DNA of 8,080 bases from JAYOFM01 sp038117225 (GTDB taxonomy: Bacteria > Pseudomonadota > Alphaproteobacteria > Rhodospirillales > Casp-alpha2): assembly GCA_038117225.1 (NCBI GenBank), contig JAYOFM010000138.1:1-8080 (forward strand), given 5' to 3'. The notes under the pieces are model-generated. The model had not been told where the DNA came from, did not search any database, and saw nothing but the letters and a program-made list of their open reading frames with translations. Made by a program: the position numbers and the translations under genes. Positions 1 to 6,324 of this stretch are shown here, piece by piece (positions within the stretch are counted from its first letter, which is position 1; each line of letters opens with the position of its first letter).

Positions 1-1
1 A

Positions 2-1036
2 ACCTGCTACCTTCGGCTGTTCGGTGATTGGCCGGACGCCACGCAAAAGGATGAGGTCGAGACCCCCATCACCTATCACACCATGCTGCATGAACAGCTA
101 ATGTTTTTCTTACGGGGCTTCCGGCGGGACGCCCATCCCATGGCGGTGATGTGCGGAATTGTCGGCGCGCTTTCGGCATTTTACCACGATTCCACAGACA
201 TCACGAACCCGAGACACCGATTGATATCCGCCCATCGTCTGATCGCGAAGATGCCGACGATTGCCGCGCTGGCTTTCAAGTTCTCGCTAGGACAGCCCTA
301 TATCTATCCTCGTAACGATCTGGGATACGCCGAAAATTTCCTCCATATGATGTTCGCGACTCCATGCGAACCATACGAAGTCAACCCGGTGTTGGCCAAG
401 GCAATGGACCGTATCTTGATCCTGCACGCCGACCATGAGCAAAACGCCTCGACATCGACGGTCAGGCTTGCCGGATCGTCCGGCGCCAATCCGTTCGCGT
501 GCATCTCTGCCGGTATTGCCTCGCTTTGGGGGCCGGCGCACGGAGGTGCCAACGAGGCGGTGCTAAAAATGTTGGAAGAAATTGAGCACCCGAAAAACAT
601 CACGAATTTTGTTGAGCGCGCCAAGAACAAGGACGATCCGTTTCGGCTCATGGGCTTCGGCCACAGGGTCTACAAGAACTTCGATCCGCGCGCCAAGGTC
701 ATGCAGCAGAGTTGCCATGACGTGCTTGGGGAACTGGGCATTACGAACGAACCGCTACTTGATATCGCCATTGAGCTTGAGCGTCTCGCATTGGAGGACG
801 ACTATTTCATCGAGAAGAAGCTCTATCCCAATGTCGACTTCTACTCCGGCATCATCTTCAAGGCTATGGGCATCCCGACCAGCATGTTCACGGTGTTGTT
901 CGCGGTCGCGCGTACCGTCGGTTGGGTCGCCCAGTGGATGGAAATGATCGAGGATCCAACCCAGCGTATCGGCCGGCCGCGTCAATTGTATACCGGCGAC
1001 GTCAACCGCGAGTACCTTGAAGTCGAAGACCGGTAA
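2..1036 (+). CDS. gltA: Citrate synthase, type II (5'-truncated by the window edge)
   Basis: Citrate synthase condenses oxaloacetate and acetyl-CoA to citrate in the cytoplasm, the first step of the TCA cycle. The frame is open from base 2, giving 344 visible residues. The ATG at 83 is internal, because the 27 codons before it (including ITYHT just ahead of MLHEQ) match the family. From alignment to remembered E. coli GltA, about 84 N-terminal residues are missing. The catalytic residues are present: His180 in WGPAHGGANEA (E. coli His264), His221 in GFGHRVYKN (His305) and Asp279 in NVDFYSG (Asp362). Other hallmarks are LHADHEQNASTSTVR and the C-terminal RPRQLYTG. The TPCEPYEVNPVL segment and overall resemblance to GltA indicate the large hexameric type II enzyme. 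It ends with TAA and is followed 39 bases later by the ynfA-like gene on the same strand. No terminator is visible between them. The identity is very secure. Confidence 0.97.
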   Translation, partial: TCYLRLFGDWPDATQKDEVETPITYHTMLHEQLMFFLRGFRRDAHPMAVMCGIVGALSAFYHDSTDITNPRHRLISAHRLIAKMPTIAALAFKFSLGQPYIYPRNDLGYAENFLHMMFATPCEPYEVNPVLAKAMDRILILHADHEQNASTSTVRLAGSSGANPFACISAGIASLWGPAHGGANEAVLKMLEEIEHPKNITNFVERAKNKDDPFRLMGFGHRVYKNFDPRAKVMQQSCHDVLGELGITNEPLLDIAIELERLALEDDYFIEKKLYPNVDFYSGIIFKAMGIPTSMFTVLFAVARTVGWVAQWMEMIEDPTQRIGRPRQLYTGDVNREYLEVEDR

Positions 1037-1061
1037 ACTGCTCTATGTCGCTGGGAAACCG

Positions 1062-1069
1062 AAGGCGGG
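1062..1069 (+). promoter_or_regulatory. Ribosome binding site of the ynfA-like gene
   Basis: The purine-rich AAGGCGGG lies 6 bases before the ATG at 1076, a fair Shine-Dalgarno match. It supports that ATG over the earlier out-of-frame ATG at 1045. No -35/-10 pair is evident in the 39-base gap after gltA, so the gene may be read from the gltA transcript. Confidence 0.5.
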
Positions 1070-1075
1070 AAACTG

Positions 1076-1402
1076 ATGAATTCGTTTCTTGTCTATGGTG
1101 TCGCGGCGGCGGCGGAAATTGCCGGCTGTTTTTCCGTTTGGGCCTGGCTCCGGCTGGACAAGCCGCTTTGGTGGCTGGGGCCCGGTATCCTCTTGCTAGC
1201 CCTTTTCGCCTATCTATTGACGTTGGTTGAAAGCAGCTTTGCCGGTCGGGCATACGCAGCCTATGGCGGCGTCTATATCGCCGCATCAATGGGATGGATG
1301 TGGCTAGTCGAGGGGGCCAAACCTGATCGCTGGGATATCGCCGGTGTTGGTATCTGCCTTCTCGGGGCGGCGATTATCCTCCTTGCGCCGCGCGGCGCCT
1401 GA
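1076..1402 (+). CDS. ynfA: YnfA/UPF0060 family small membrane protein, SMR-like
   Basis: This 108-residue inner-membrane protein matches the YnfA (UPF0060) family in length and pattern. Four hydrophobic segments are visible at about residues 3-25, 31-51, 60-79 and 85-104. Family hallmarks are AEIAGCF near the N-terminus, WWLGPG, LALFAYLLTL, and the strongly conserved GRAYAAYGGVYI before the third helix. Glu14 in the first helix sits where small multidrug resistance (SMR) transporters such as EmrE carry their essential proton- and drug-binding glutamate. YnfA proteins have the SMR fold, and some enterobacterial members have been linked to drug efflux, but the substrate here is unknown. The ATG at 1076 has a fair ribosome binding site and no competing in-frame ATG upstream. 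The gene follows gltA by 39 bases and converges on lpxB, with 8 bases between the stops. Family assignment is secure; transport function is inference. Confidence 0.92.
   Translation: MNSFLVYGVAAAAEIAGCFSVWAWLRLDKPLWWLGPGILLLALFAYLLTLVESSFAGRAYAAYGGVYIAASMGWMWLVEGAKPDRWDIAGVGICLLGAAIILLAPRGA
1385..1398. repeat. 14-base perfect palindrome at the end of the ynfA-like gene
   Basis: GCGCCGCGCGGCGC is identical to its reverse complement and could fold as a 5-bp GC stem with a 4-base loop on either strand. It lies in the last codons of the ynfA-like gene, just before the two convergent stop codons. Neither strand has a T-run after it, so it does not meet the usual form of an intrinsic terminator. 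It may simply reflect GC-rich codons for the terminal Pro-Arg-Gly-Ala. Confidence 0.35.
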
Positions 1403-1410
1403 CGCGAAAT

Positions 1411-2574
1411 CTATTGCGTTGAGTTTAGAATAGAAAGAATAGCTCGCGCGGCTAGCGTCGACGGCGGAGGGCCACCGCGGCCTAGGGCGTCGAGAGCTTG
1501 GTTATATGCGTTACGCTGTGCCTCAATCGCGCCGGGATCACTGAGCACGCCTTCCAGCGCCGGAACGAGGGATTCCCAGCGACAATTGTCCTGAATTCGT
1601 TCAGGAATAGCCTCTCGATCGAGGATCAGGTTGACGAGATTGGCGTAGCGCACCCGAATGACGCGCTTTGCAATCCAGGCAGTCAATGGATGGACTCGGT
1701 AGGCAATTACACTGGGGCAGCCGGCCGCTGCGAGTTCCAACCCGACGGTGCCAGACGCCGCGAGCGCCGCGTTTGCGGCGGCCATGCTGTCAATCTTTTC
1801 GGTTCCGCCCTCGACGACGATCACCGGTATTGACCACGAGGCGACTTGATCGCGCACCGCGTCGGCGACAGTCGCAACTGTTGGCGTCACGATGACCAGA
1901 TCAGGAAATCGATCGATCAGTCGCCTGAACGTTTGCTCAAATACCGGAAGTAGCCGCGATATCTCCGAATGGCGGCTACCTGGCAGCATCAGAACGATCC
2001 GCGACGCCTCAGGGATCTCGTGGCGGGCGCGGAACCCTGCGGCATCCCCTTTTTCGATACCGCGAGAGACAACCGGGTGACCGACGAAACTGGCGCCGAG
2101 GCCCGCCGCGGTGAAGAACGGCGGCTCGAACGGCAGCAAGCAGAGCACATGATCGAGAAAGCGTGCAATCTTGGTCGCTCGACCGGGCCGCCAAGCCCAG
2201 ACCGACGGAGCGACGTAGTGTACTAGAGGAAAACCATTTCCCTTCAAACGTTTGGATACGCGAAAGCTGAAATCGGGCGAGTCGATTGTGATGACAATAT
2301 CCGGCTTCCGCGCGCGTGCGTCGGCGACAGTTTCCCGAATTCGCCCGAGTAAGAGCGTCAGGCGCGGCAATACCTCGGCTACCCCCATGACGGCAAGATC
2401 ATCCATGGAAAAGAGGCTCTGCAGCCCCTGCCCCGTCATATCAGGTCCGCCGATACCTGCGAATTCGATGGCGCCCTGAGTTTCCCCACGTAACGCCACC
2501 ATCAGGTCGGCGCCGAGGCTATCGCCCGACGGTTCGCCGGCAATTAGGTAGACCAACGGTCTTTCTTTGCTCAC
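1411..2574 (-). CDS. lpxB: Lipid-A-disaccharide synthase
   Basis: LpxB is a GT19-family glycosyltransferase on the inner face of the cytoplasmic membrane. It joins lipid X (2,3-diacylglucosamine-1-phosphate) to UDP-2,3-diacylglucosamine, giving the tetraacyl disaccharide backbone of lipid A and releasing UDP. The 387 residues compare with about 382 in E. coli. Recognisable motifs in order are AGEPSGD (12-18), GIGGPDM (40-46), MGVAEVLPRL (63-72), TIDSPDF (96-102), VAPSVWAWRPGR (121-132), FVGHP (163-167), LPGSR (197-201) and ASGTVGLELAAAG (273-285). Asp98 and Arg201 fall at the same positions as E. coli residues reported as essential. The start is GTG, and its 4-base GTGA overlap with the lpxI stop suggests translational coupling; upstream GGCGGG is a modest ribosome binding site. 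It is the last gene of the operon and ends 8 bases from the convergent ynfA-like gene. Confidence 0.97.
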   Translation of the reverse strand: MSKERPLVYLIAGEPSGDSLGADLMVALRGETQGAIEFAGIGGPDMTGQGLQSLFSMDDLAVMGVAEVLPRLTLLLGRIRETVADARARKPDIVITIDSPDFSFRVSKRLKGNGFPLVHYVAPSVWAWRPGRATKIARFLDHVLCLLPFEPPFFTAAGLGASFVGHPVVSRGIEKGDAAGFRARHEIPEASRIVLMLPGSRHSEISRLLPVFEQTFRRLIDRFPDLVIVTPTVATVADAVRDQVASWSIPVIVVEGGTEKIDSMAAANAALAASGTVGLELAAAGCPSVIAYRVHPLTAWIAKRVIRVRYANLVNLILDREAIPERIQDNCRWESLVPALEGVLSDPGAIEAQRNAYNQALDALGRGGPPPSTLAARAILSILNSTQ

Positions 2575-3404
2575 TGGATACCCGCCGAGCTCGCATCGAC
2601 GGCAATTCCGACGATGAAGAGTCCCAACGCGTCGGCGCGAGCGATCATCTCGTCACGTTGCATTACGAGGGCCCCGCCGGCGTCGACCGCGATACCGGCA
2701 AGCCCGGCCTGGTGAGCACCGTCGACCGTGGCGATACCGATGGTCGGCAGATCAGCACGGCGCTCCTGACCCGGTTTTCGGACCTTGACGATAACGCCGG
2801 AAGCGTTGGCACAGGGCGTCAGACGCGCCAGCATGGCATCCGTCCCGTCTGCCTCCTCCAGGGCCAGTATCATGCCATCTCGCGCCACGGCAGCCTGTCC
2901 TATGTCGCGCCGACCGAGATCAAGTGCAGCGGCCACGGCAATGTCGATATCGCGAAAATCCTCCGGTCCAGGTCGTTTCGCGCCGAAAATTCCTGCTGTG
3001 GCAAGTGCGTGCGGTAAAAGATCGTCGGCACCAACGACGGAAAATCCTTCATTCTCTAATGCCCTTACCAGGGCTGTTAGCAGGCCGTTATCGCCGAGTG
3101 CGCTAGCACCGGAGCGCGCAAAAAACCGTGCAGTCCAAAAATCCGGCCGGAGTTCTGCGAGTCCGGGCCGTTTAACGGATCCAGCCAAGACCAATTGCTC
3201 ACAGCCCTCTTCGCGAAGGCGTTTTATAGCGGCGCCTGCGGCGCCAAGGCGTAATTGTGCGTGGGGGATGCCTGTATAATCTTTGGTATCGGCTTGTTCA
3301 GCCAAGGCGATCACGAAGAAAGGGCGCTCATTGTCGCGGCAGGCGTCCACGATATCCAATGGTAGCCGGCCGCCGCCAGCAAGGATGCCCAGCTTAGGCG
3401 GCAT
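2571..3404 (-). CDS. lpxI: UDP-2,3-diacylglucosamine diphosphatase, LpxI type
   Basis: LpxI (DUF1009 family) cleaves the pyrophosphate of UDP-2,3-diacylglucosamine to lipid X and UMP, between the LpxD and LpxB steps. It is unrelated in sequence to LpxH, which does the same job in E. coli, and is typical of alphaproteobacteria. With the ATG at 3404 the protein has 277 residues. The N-terminal domain begins with LGILAGGGRLPL (5-16) and includes LVLAGSVKRPG (72-82) and GDNGLLTALVRALE. The C-terminal domain holds ALEEADGTDAML and DLPTIGI followed by AGLAGIAVDAGGAL. Asp218 in DLPTIG may match the catalytic Asp225 reported for Caulobacter LpxI, but I could not align it rigorously. An in-frame GTG at 3446 would add 14 residues (MLIHHAQSANRPWT) that look unlike the family; ATG is preferred because the conserved block then begins almost at once. 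It overlaps the lpxA end by 11 bases and the lpxB start by 4. Confidence 0.94.
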   Translation of the reverse strand: MPPKLGILAGGGRLPLDIVDACRDNERPFFVIALAEQADTKDYTGIPHAQLRLGAAGAAIKRLREEGCEQLVLAGSVKRPGLAELRPDFWTARFFARSGASALGDNGLLTALVRALENEGFSVVGADDLLPHALATAGIFGAKRPGPEDFRDIDIAVAAALDLGRRDIGQAAVARDGMILALEEADGTDAMLARLTPCANASGVIVKVRKPGQERRADLPTIGIATVDGAHQAGLAGIAVDAGGALVMQRDEMIARADALGLFIVGIAVDASSAGIQ

Positions 3405-4194
3405 CGTCCATGGTCGGTTGGCAGATTGAGCGTGATGAATCAGCACGAATGAAATCGACGATTTCCATCACGGCCTCATTATCGCCAAATTCCTCAATGG
3501 CGTCCTGCAGGCGTTCCTGCAAAGTGCCTTCCGCGGCGAAGATTAGGCGGTAAGCTTTCCGCATCTCGTGAATGCAATCGCGTGAAAAGTCACGGCGTTT
3601 CAACCCGACAATATTCAATCCGTCGAGCCTGGCCCTGTTTCCGGTCACCGAACCATAGGGAATGACGTCGTGAGCGACGCCGGTCTTGCCGCCGATCATA
3701 GCGTGACGGCCAATGCGGACGAACTGGTGAACAGCGGAAAGCCCGCCCAGGATCGCCCATTCATCGACGACAACGTGGCCAGCCAGCGTCGCATTGTTGA
3801 CCAGGATGACGTGATCTCCAATGCGGCAGTCATGGGCAACGTGGGCGCCGACCATAAACAGGCAGTTATTGCCAACCTGGGTCAGCATGCCCCCGCCCTC
3901 GGTGCCCGGATTCATGGTGACGTGCTCTCGAATGATGGTGTTGCAGCCAATTTCCAATCGCGACGGCTCGCCCTTGTATTTTAGGTCCTGCGGCGCGAGG
4001 CCGATGGATGCAAATGGAAAAACGCGGGAATTGGCCCCTAGATTGGTGCGGCCACCGACAACCACATGGGCCATCAGTTCCACGCCGTCGCCAAGTGTTA
4101 CGTCGCCGCCGACGATGCAGTAGGGGCCAATGCGCACGCCATCACCGAGGACCGCGCCGTCCTCGACAATGGCCGATGCATGAATGTCGGTCAT
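3394..4194 (-). CDS. lpxA: Acyl-ACP--UDP-N-acetylglucosamine O-acyltransferase
   Basis: LpxA is the cytoplasmic homotrimer that opens lipid A synthesis by moving a 3-hydroxyacyl chain from ACP to the 3-OH of UDP-GlcNAc. The 266 residues compare with 262 in E. coli. Residues 3 to about 185 form the left-handed beta-helix of hexapeptide repeats. A helical C-terminal domain follows GLKRRDFSRDCI. The catalytic base is His121 in GAHVAHDC (E. coli His125), with His118, His140 (LAGHV) and His156 (AVHQF) matching E. coli 122, 144 and 160. Gly169 in MIGGKTG aligns with E. coli Gly173 of the hydrocarbon ruler, favouring a long acyl chain. The ATG start overlaps the fabZ stop as ATGA with only a weak ribosome binding site, so coupling to fabZ translation is likely. 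The last codons overlap lpxI. No residue expected for activity is missing. Confidence 0.97.
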   Translation of the reverse strand: MTDIHASAIVEDGAVLGDGVRIGPYCIVGGDVTLGDGVELMAHVVVGGRTNLGANSRVFPFASIGLAPQDLKYKGEPSRLEIGCNTIIREHVTMNPGTEGGGMLTQVGNNCLFMVGAHVAHDCRIGDHVILVNNATLAGHVVVDEWAILGGLSAVHQFVRIGRHAMIGGKTGVAHDVIPYGSVTGNRARLDGLNIVGLKRRDFSRDCIHEMRKAYRLIFAAEGTLQERLQDAIEEFGDNEAVMEIVDFIRADSSRSICQPTMDDAA

Positions 4195-4655
4195 GTCTCG
4201 TTCACCATCATTGCCGTATAGGTCGCTTCGGCCCGCAGCTGACCATCAACCCGGGCCTCGCCCTTGAATTTCCACACCGTGCCACGACCGTGCAGTTTTT
4301 CCACGTGCAGCATCAACCGATCACCCGGAAAAACTGGCTTGCGAAAACGCGCGCCATCGATCGACATGAAATAAACTACGCTGTTGTCATCGCCGCCATG
4401 CCCGCCAACGACAACCACCGCCGCCGTCTGCGCCATCGCCTCGACGATGAGAACGCCTGGCATGATGGGATGGCCCGGAAAATGGCCCTGGAAGAAGGGC
4501 TCATTAAAAGTCACGTTCTTGATCCCGATGGCGCGGTTGCCCGGGTGTAAATCGGTTACCGCGTCAATCAATAGGAATGGATAGCGATGTGGGATCATCG
4601 CCATGATCTGGTTCAGATCGACGTCCTGGCCCGTGCCGGTGGTTTCTGAGTCCAT
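4191..4655 (-). CDS. fabZ: 3-hydroxyacyl-ACP dehydratase FabZ
   Basis: FabZ dehydrates 3-hydroxyacyl-ACP to trans-2-enoyl-ACP in the type II fatty acid elongation cycle in the cytoplasm. It shares the 3-hydroxyacyl-ACP pool with LpxA and LpxD, which explains its place between them. The 154 residues form a single hotdog domain, against 151 in E. coli. Key motifs are IPHRYPFLLID (21-31) and the active-site stretch FFQGHFPGHPIMPGVLIVEA, containing the catalytic pair His58 and Glu72 with the family's 14-residue spacing. The first 12 or so residues are a variable lead. The absence of a FabA-type isomerase signature is by resemblance only. The ATG start is backed by AGAGG six bases upstream, overlapping the lpxD stop. 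The stop codon overlaps the lpxA start by 4 bases. Confidence 0.97.
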   Translation of the reverse strand: MDSETTGTGQDVDLNQIMAMIPHRYPFLLIDAVTDLHPGNRAIGIKNVTFNEPFFQGHFPGHPIMPGVLIVEAMAQTAAVVVVGGHGGDDNSVVYFMSIDGARFRKPVFPGDRLMLHVEKLHGRGTVWKFKGEARVDGQLRAEATYTAMMVNET

Positions 4656-4661
4656 GACCTA

Positions 4662-4666
4662 CCTCT
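4662..4666 (-). promoter_or_regulatory. Ribosome binding site of fabZ, overlapping the lpxD stop
   Basis: AGAGG on the minus strand ends 6 bases before the fabZ ATG and shares bases with the lpxD TAG stop. This is a good Shine-Dalgarno site, so fabZ can initiate by itself or by reinitiation from ribosomes finishing lpxD. Confidence 0.6.
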
Positions 4667-5687
4667 ATTCCGTCTTTCGGTCCGCAAGTTTTTCTAACGC
4701 CGCGACCTCGCGCCACATCTGGCGAATTGGCTTTGCTGGGCTCCCCCCGACCTGGGCGCCGGGCGGTACATCGCGCATGATACCGGATTGTGCCGCGATA
4801 CGCGCGCCAGCACCGATCTTAAGGTGTCCCGCGACCCCAACCTGGCCGCCGATCATCGCGAAATCACCGACTTCGGCGCTGCCCGAAATGCCGACCATGC
4901 TGACGATCACACAATTTCGCCCAAGGCGCACGTTATGGGCGATCTGAACCAAGTTATCAATCATGGTGCCGGCGCCAATAACGGTGTCGGGGCCGGTTCC
5001 ACGATCGATCGTCGTGTTGGCACCCACCTCGACGTCTTCCTCGATGATGACGCGGCCCAGTTGTGGAACCCGAAGATGGCCTTCCGCGCTCGGCGCGAAG
5101 CCAAATCCACGCTGACCCACCTGCACGCCCGGGTGAAGCATGACCCGATCCCCCACGAGGCAATACTGAAGGGTCACATTGGCGGCGATGCGGCAATCTT
5201 GTCCAATGCGAACGCCAGGGCCGATCACTGTGTTGGCGCCAATACTGCTACCAGGGCCAATTTCCGCTCCCGCGCCGACGACGACTCCCACGTCGATTCG
5301 GCATCCTTCAGCGATATTCGCTAACGGATCAATATGGGCGCCAGAATCAATTCGGGCGTCGACGGCGGCGTCCGGATAGAAATGGGCCGCGACTCGTGCA
5401 TAAGCCCGGTACGGATCCTTCGTAACCAGCAGTGCCATGTCGGCCGGGGCCCGGGACGCCAACTCGGGATGCACAAGCGCGGCGCCGGCGCGGCTTTTCT
5501 CGAACGCCGCGATGTATCGCCGATTATCCAAGAAACTGACATGTTCGGGACCGGCCTCGCCGATCGGCATGACATCGACGAATGTCCGGGTTTCGTCCGT
5601 GTTACCAGCGATGTCTGCTTCGGCGACCCGTGCGAGTTCACTTAGGGAAAACGGTCCGGCGTTTCGAAAGAACCGGGGATCGGCCAT
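4665..5687 (-). CDS. lpxD: UDP-3-O-(3-hydroxyacyl)glucosamine N-acyltransferase
   Basis: LpxD adds the second 3-hydroxyacyl chain, from ACP to the 2-amino group of UDP-3-O-acyl-glucosamine, as a cytoplasmic homotrimer. The 340 residues match the family (341 in E. coli). An N-terminal uridine-binding domain (about 1-105) contains SFLDNRRYIAAFEKSRAGA. It is followed by a left-handed beta-helix of hexapeptide repeats (about 107-315), with GQRGFGFAPS (191-200) and the active-site block NTTIDRG...IDNLVQIAHNV. His251 in QIAHNV corresponds to the catalytic His239 of E. coli. A short helical tail (about 320-340) closes the protein. The ATG lies 5 bases after the skp stop, with only a weak ribosome binding site, so coupling to skp translation is likely. 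Nothing is truncated or missing. Confidence 0.97.
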   Translation of the reverse strand: MADPRFFRNAGPFSLSELARVAEADIAGNTDETRTFVDVMPIGEAGPEHVSFLDNRRYIAAFEKSRAGAALVHPELASRAPADMALLVTKDPYRAYARVAAHFYPDAAVDARIDSGAHIDPLANIAEGCRIDVGVVVGAGAEIGPGSSIGANTVIGPGVRIGQDCRIAANVTLQYCLVGDRVMLHPGVQVGQRGFGFAPSAEGHLRVPQLGRVIIEEDVEVGANTTIDRGTGPDTVIGAGTMIDNLVQIAHNVRLGRNCVIVSMVGISGSAEVGDFAMIGGQVGVAGHLKIGAGARIAAQSGIMRDVPPGAQVGGSPAKPIRQMWREVAALEKLADRKTE

Positions 5688-5692
5688 CCGCG

Positions 5693-6313
5693 TTACTTGG
5701 CGCCGGCCGGCTTCGGTTTACCGACTTTGACCGTTGGCAAGGCCTTGTCGATGCGCTTTAGAACCTCATTCGTCAGATCAAGGGAACTGTCAACGACAAC
5801 TGTTTGGGTACTGCGAATAACCAGAGTGTAACCGCGTTCACCAGCTAGATCGGCGACAACTTTATTGAGGGCGCCTTGTACTTCGAGCATAGCCGCGTTG
5901 CGTACGTTTTCCAGTTCGCGAATGCGTTGATCGGCCCGCAATTGTGCTTCGCGTACTTTGGTCTCGAATTTTCGGCGTTCATCAGCAAAGGCCTCGGGTG
6001 ATAACACTTGGCGCTGCCGTCCCAGTTCCTGATCGGCTTTCTTGAGTTCCGTCCGCTCTTTTTGAATTTCGGCCTGAAACCCGTCGCGGAAGGCGCCCAT
6101 TTGCTTGTTGACGGATTTCACGGACGCCGCATCCCGCAATACTCGATTGAGATCCAAGACGGCAATCTTTGATGGGATGGTCGGCGGTGACGGTTGGGCT
6201 TGAGCGATTTGGGTCTGTGCTAAAACAACGGACGGTAGCGCGTTGGTCTGCGCATTCAAGGTCAACGAAGGCAGGAGAAATACCGCGGCGGCGAGGATAA
6301 ATTTACGGTTCAC
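5693..6313 (-). CDS. skp: Periplasmic outer-membrane protein chaperone, OmpH/Skp family
   Basis: Skp (OmpH) is a trimeric periplasmic chaperone that holds unfolded outer-membrane proteins after Sec export and delivers them towards BamA. The 206-residue product starts with a signal peptide (MNRKFILAAAVFLLPSLTLNAQ; likely cleavage near residue 22). A Gln/Ala/Pro-rich linker to about residue 47 follows. The OmpH domain starts at KIAVLDLNRVLRDAASVK (49-66). Residues about 75-155 are rich in Glu, Lys, Arg and Gln and fit the long coiled-coil arms. The end of the domain (GYTLVIRSTQTVVVDSSLDLT) and a basic tail, KVGKPKPAGAK, complete the protein. It is longer than the roughly 160-residue E. coli Skp mainly through the linker and tail, as is common in alphaproteobacteria. 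The start is GTG with a strong AGGAG site 6 bases upstream, overlapping the bamA stop. It sits 9 bases after bamA and 5 before lpxD. Confidence 0.93.
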   Translation of the reverse strand: MNRKFILAAAVFLLPSLTLNAQTNALPSVVLAQTQIAQAQPSPPTIPSKIAVLDLNRVLRDAASVKSVNKQMGAFRDGFQAEIQKERTELKKADQELGRQRQVLSPEAFADERRKFETKVREAQLRADQRIRELENVRNAAMLEVQGALNKVVADLAGERGYTLVIRSTQTVVVDSSLDLTNEVLKRIDKALPTVKVGKPKPAGAK

Positions 6314-6319
6314 GGTAAT

Positions 6320-6324
6320 CTCCT
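6320..6324 (-). promoter_or_regulatory. Ribosome binding site of skp, overlapping the bamA stop
   Basis: AGGAG on the minus strand lies 6 bases before the skp GTG and overlaps the bamA TAG stop. It is the best Shine-Dalgarno match in the operon and decides for the GTG start, which also puts a proper signal peptide at the N-terminus. Confidence 0.7.

Noticed and set aside
83..1036. ATG at 83 as the start of citrate synthase
   Set aside because: The same frame is open to base 2 and the upstream 27 codons continue the family alignment, so the gene is cut by the window edge.
1045..1230. 61-codon frame overlapping the start of the ynfA-like gene
   Set aside because: It is out of frame with the conserved membrane protein, lacks a good ribosome binding site and has no family resemblance.
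2785..3279. 164-codon plus-strand frame opposite lpxI
   Set aside because: It is antisense to conserved LpxI motifs and has an Ala/Ser/Arg-rich composition typical of a shadow frame.
4008..4550. 180-codon plus-strand frame across lpxA and fabZ
   Set aside because: It is antisense to two intact conserved genes; its Arg/His-rich translation resembles no family I know.
3394..5687. Repeated motifs in lpxA and lpxD suggesting DNA repeats or a duplication
   Set aside because: These are the degenerate hexapeptide repeats of left-handed beta-helix acyltransferases; the DNA itself is not repeated.
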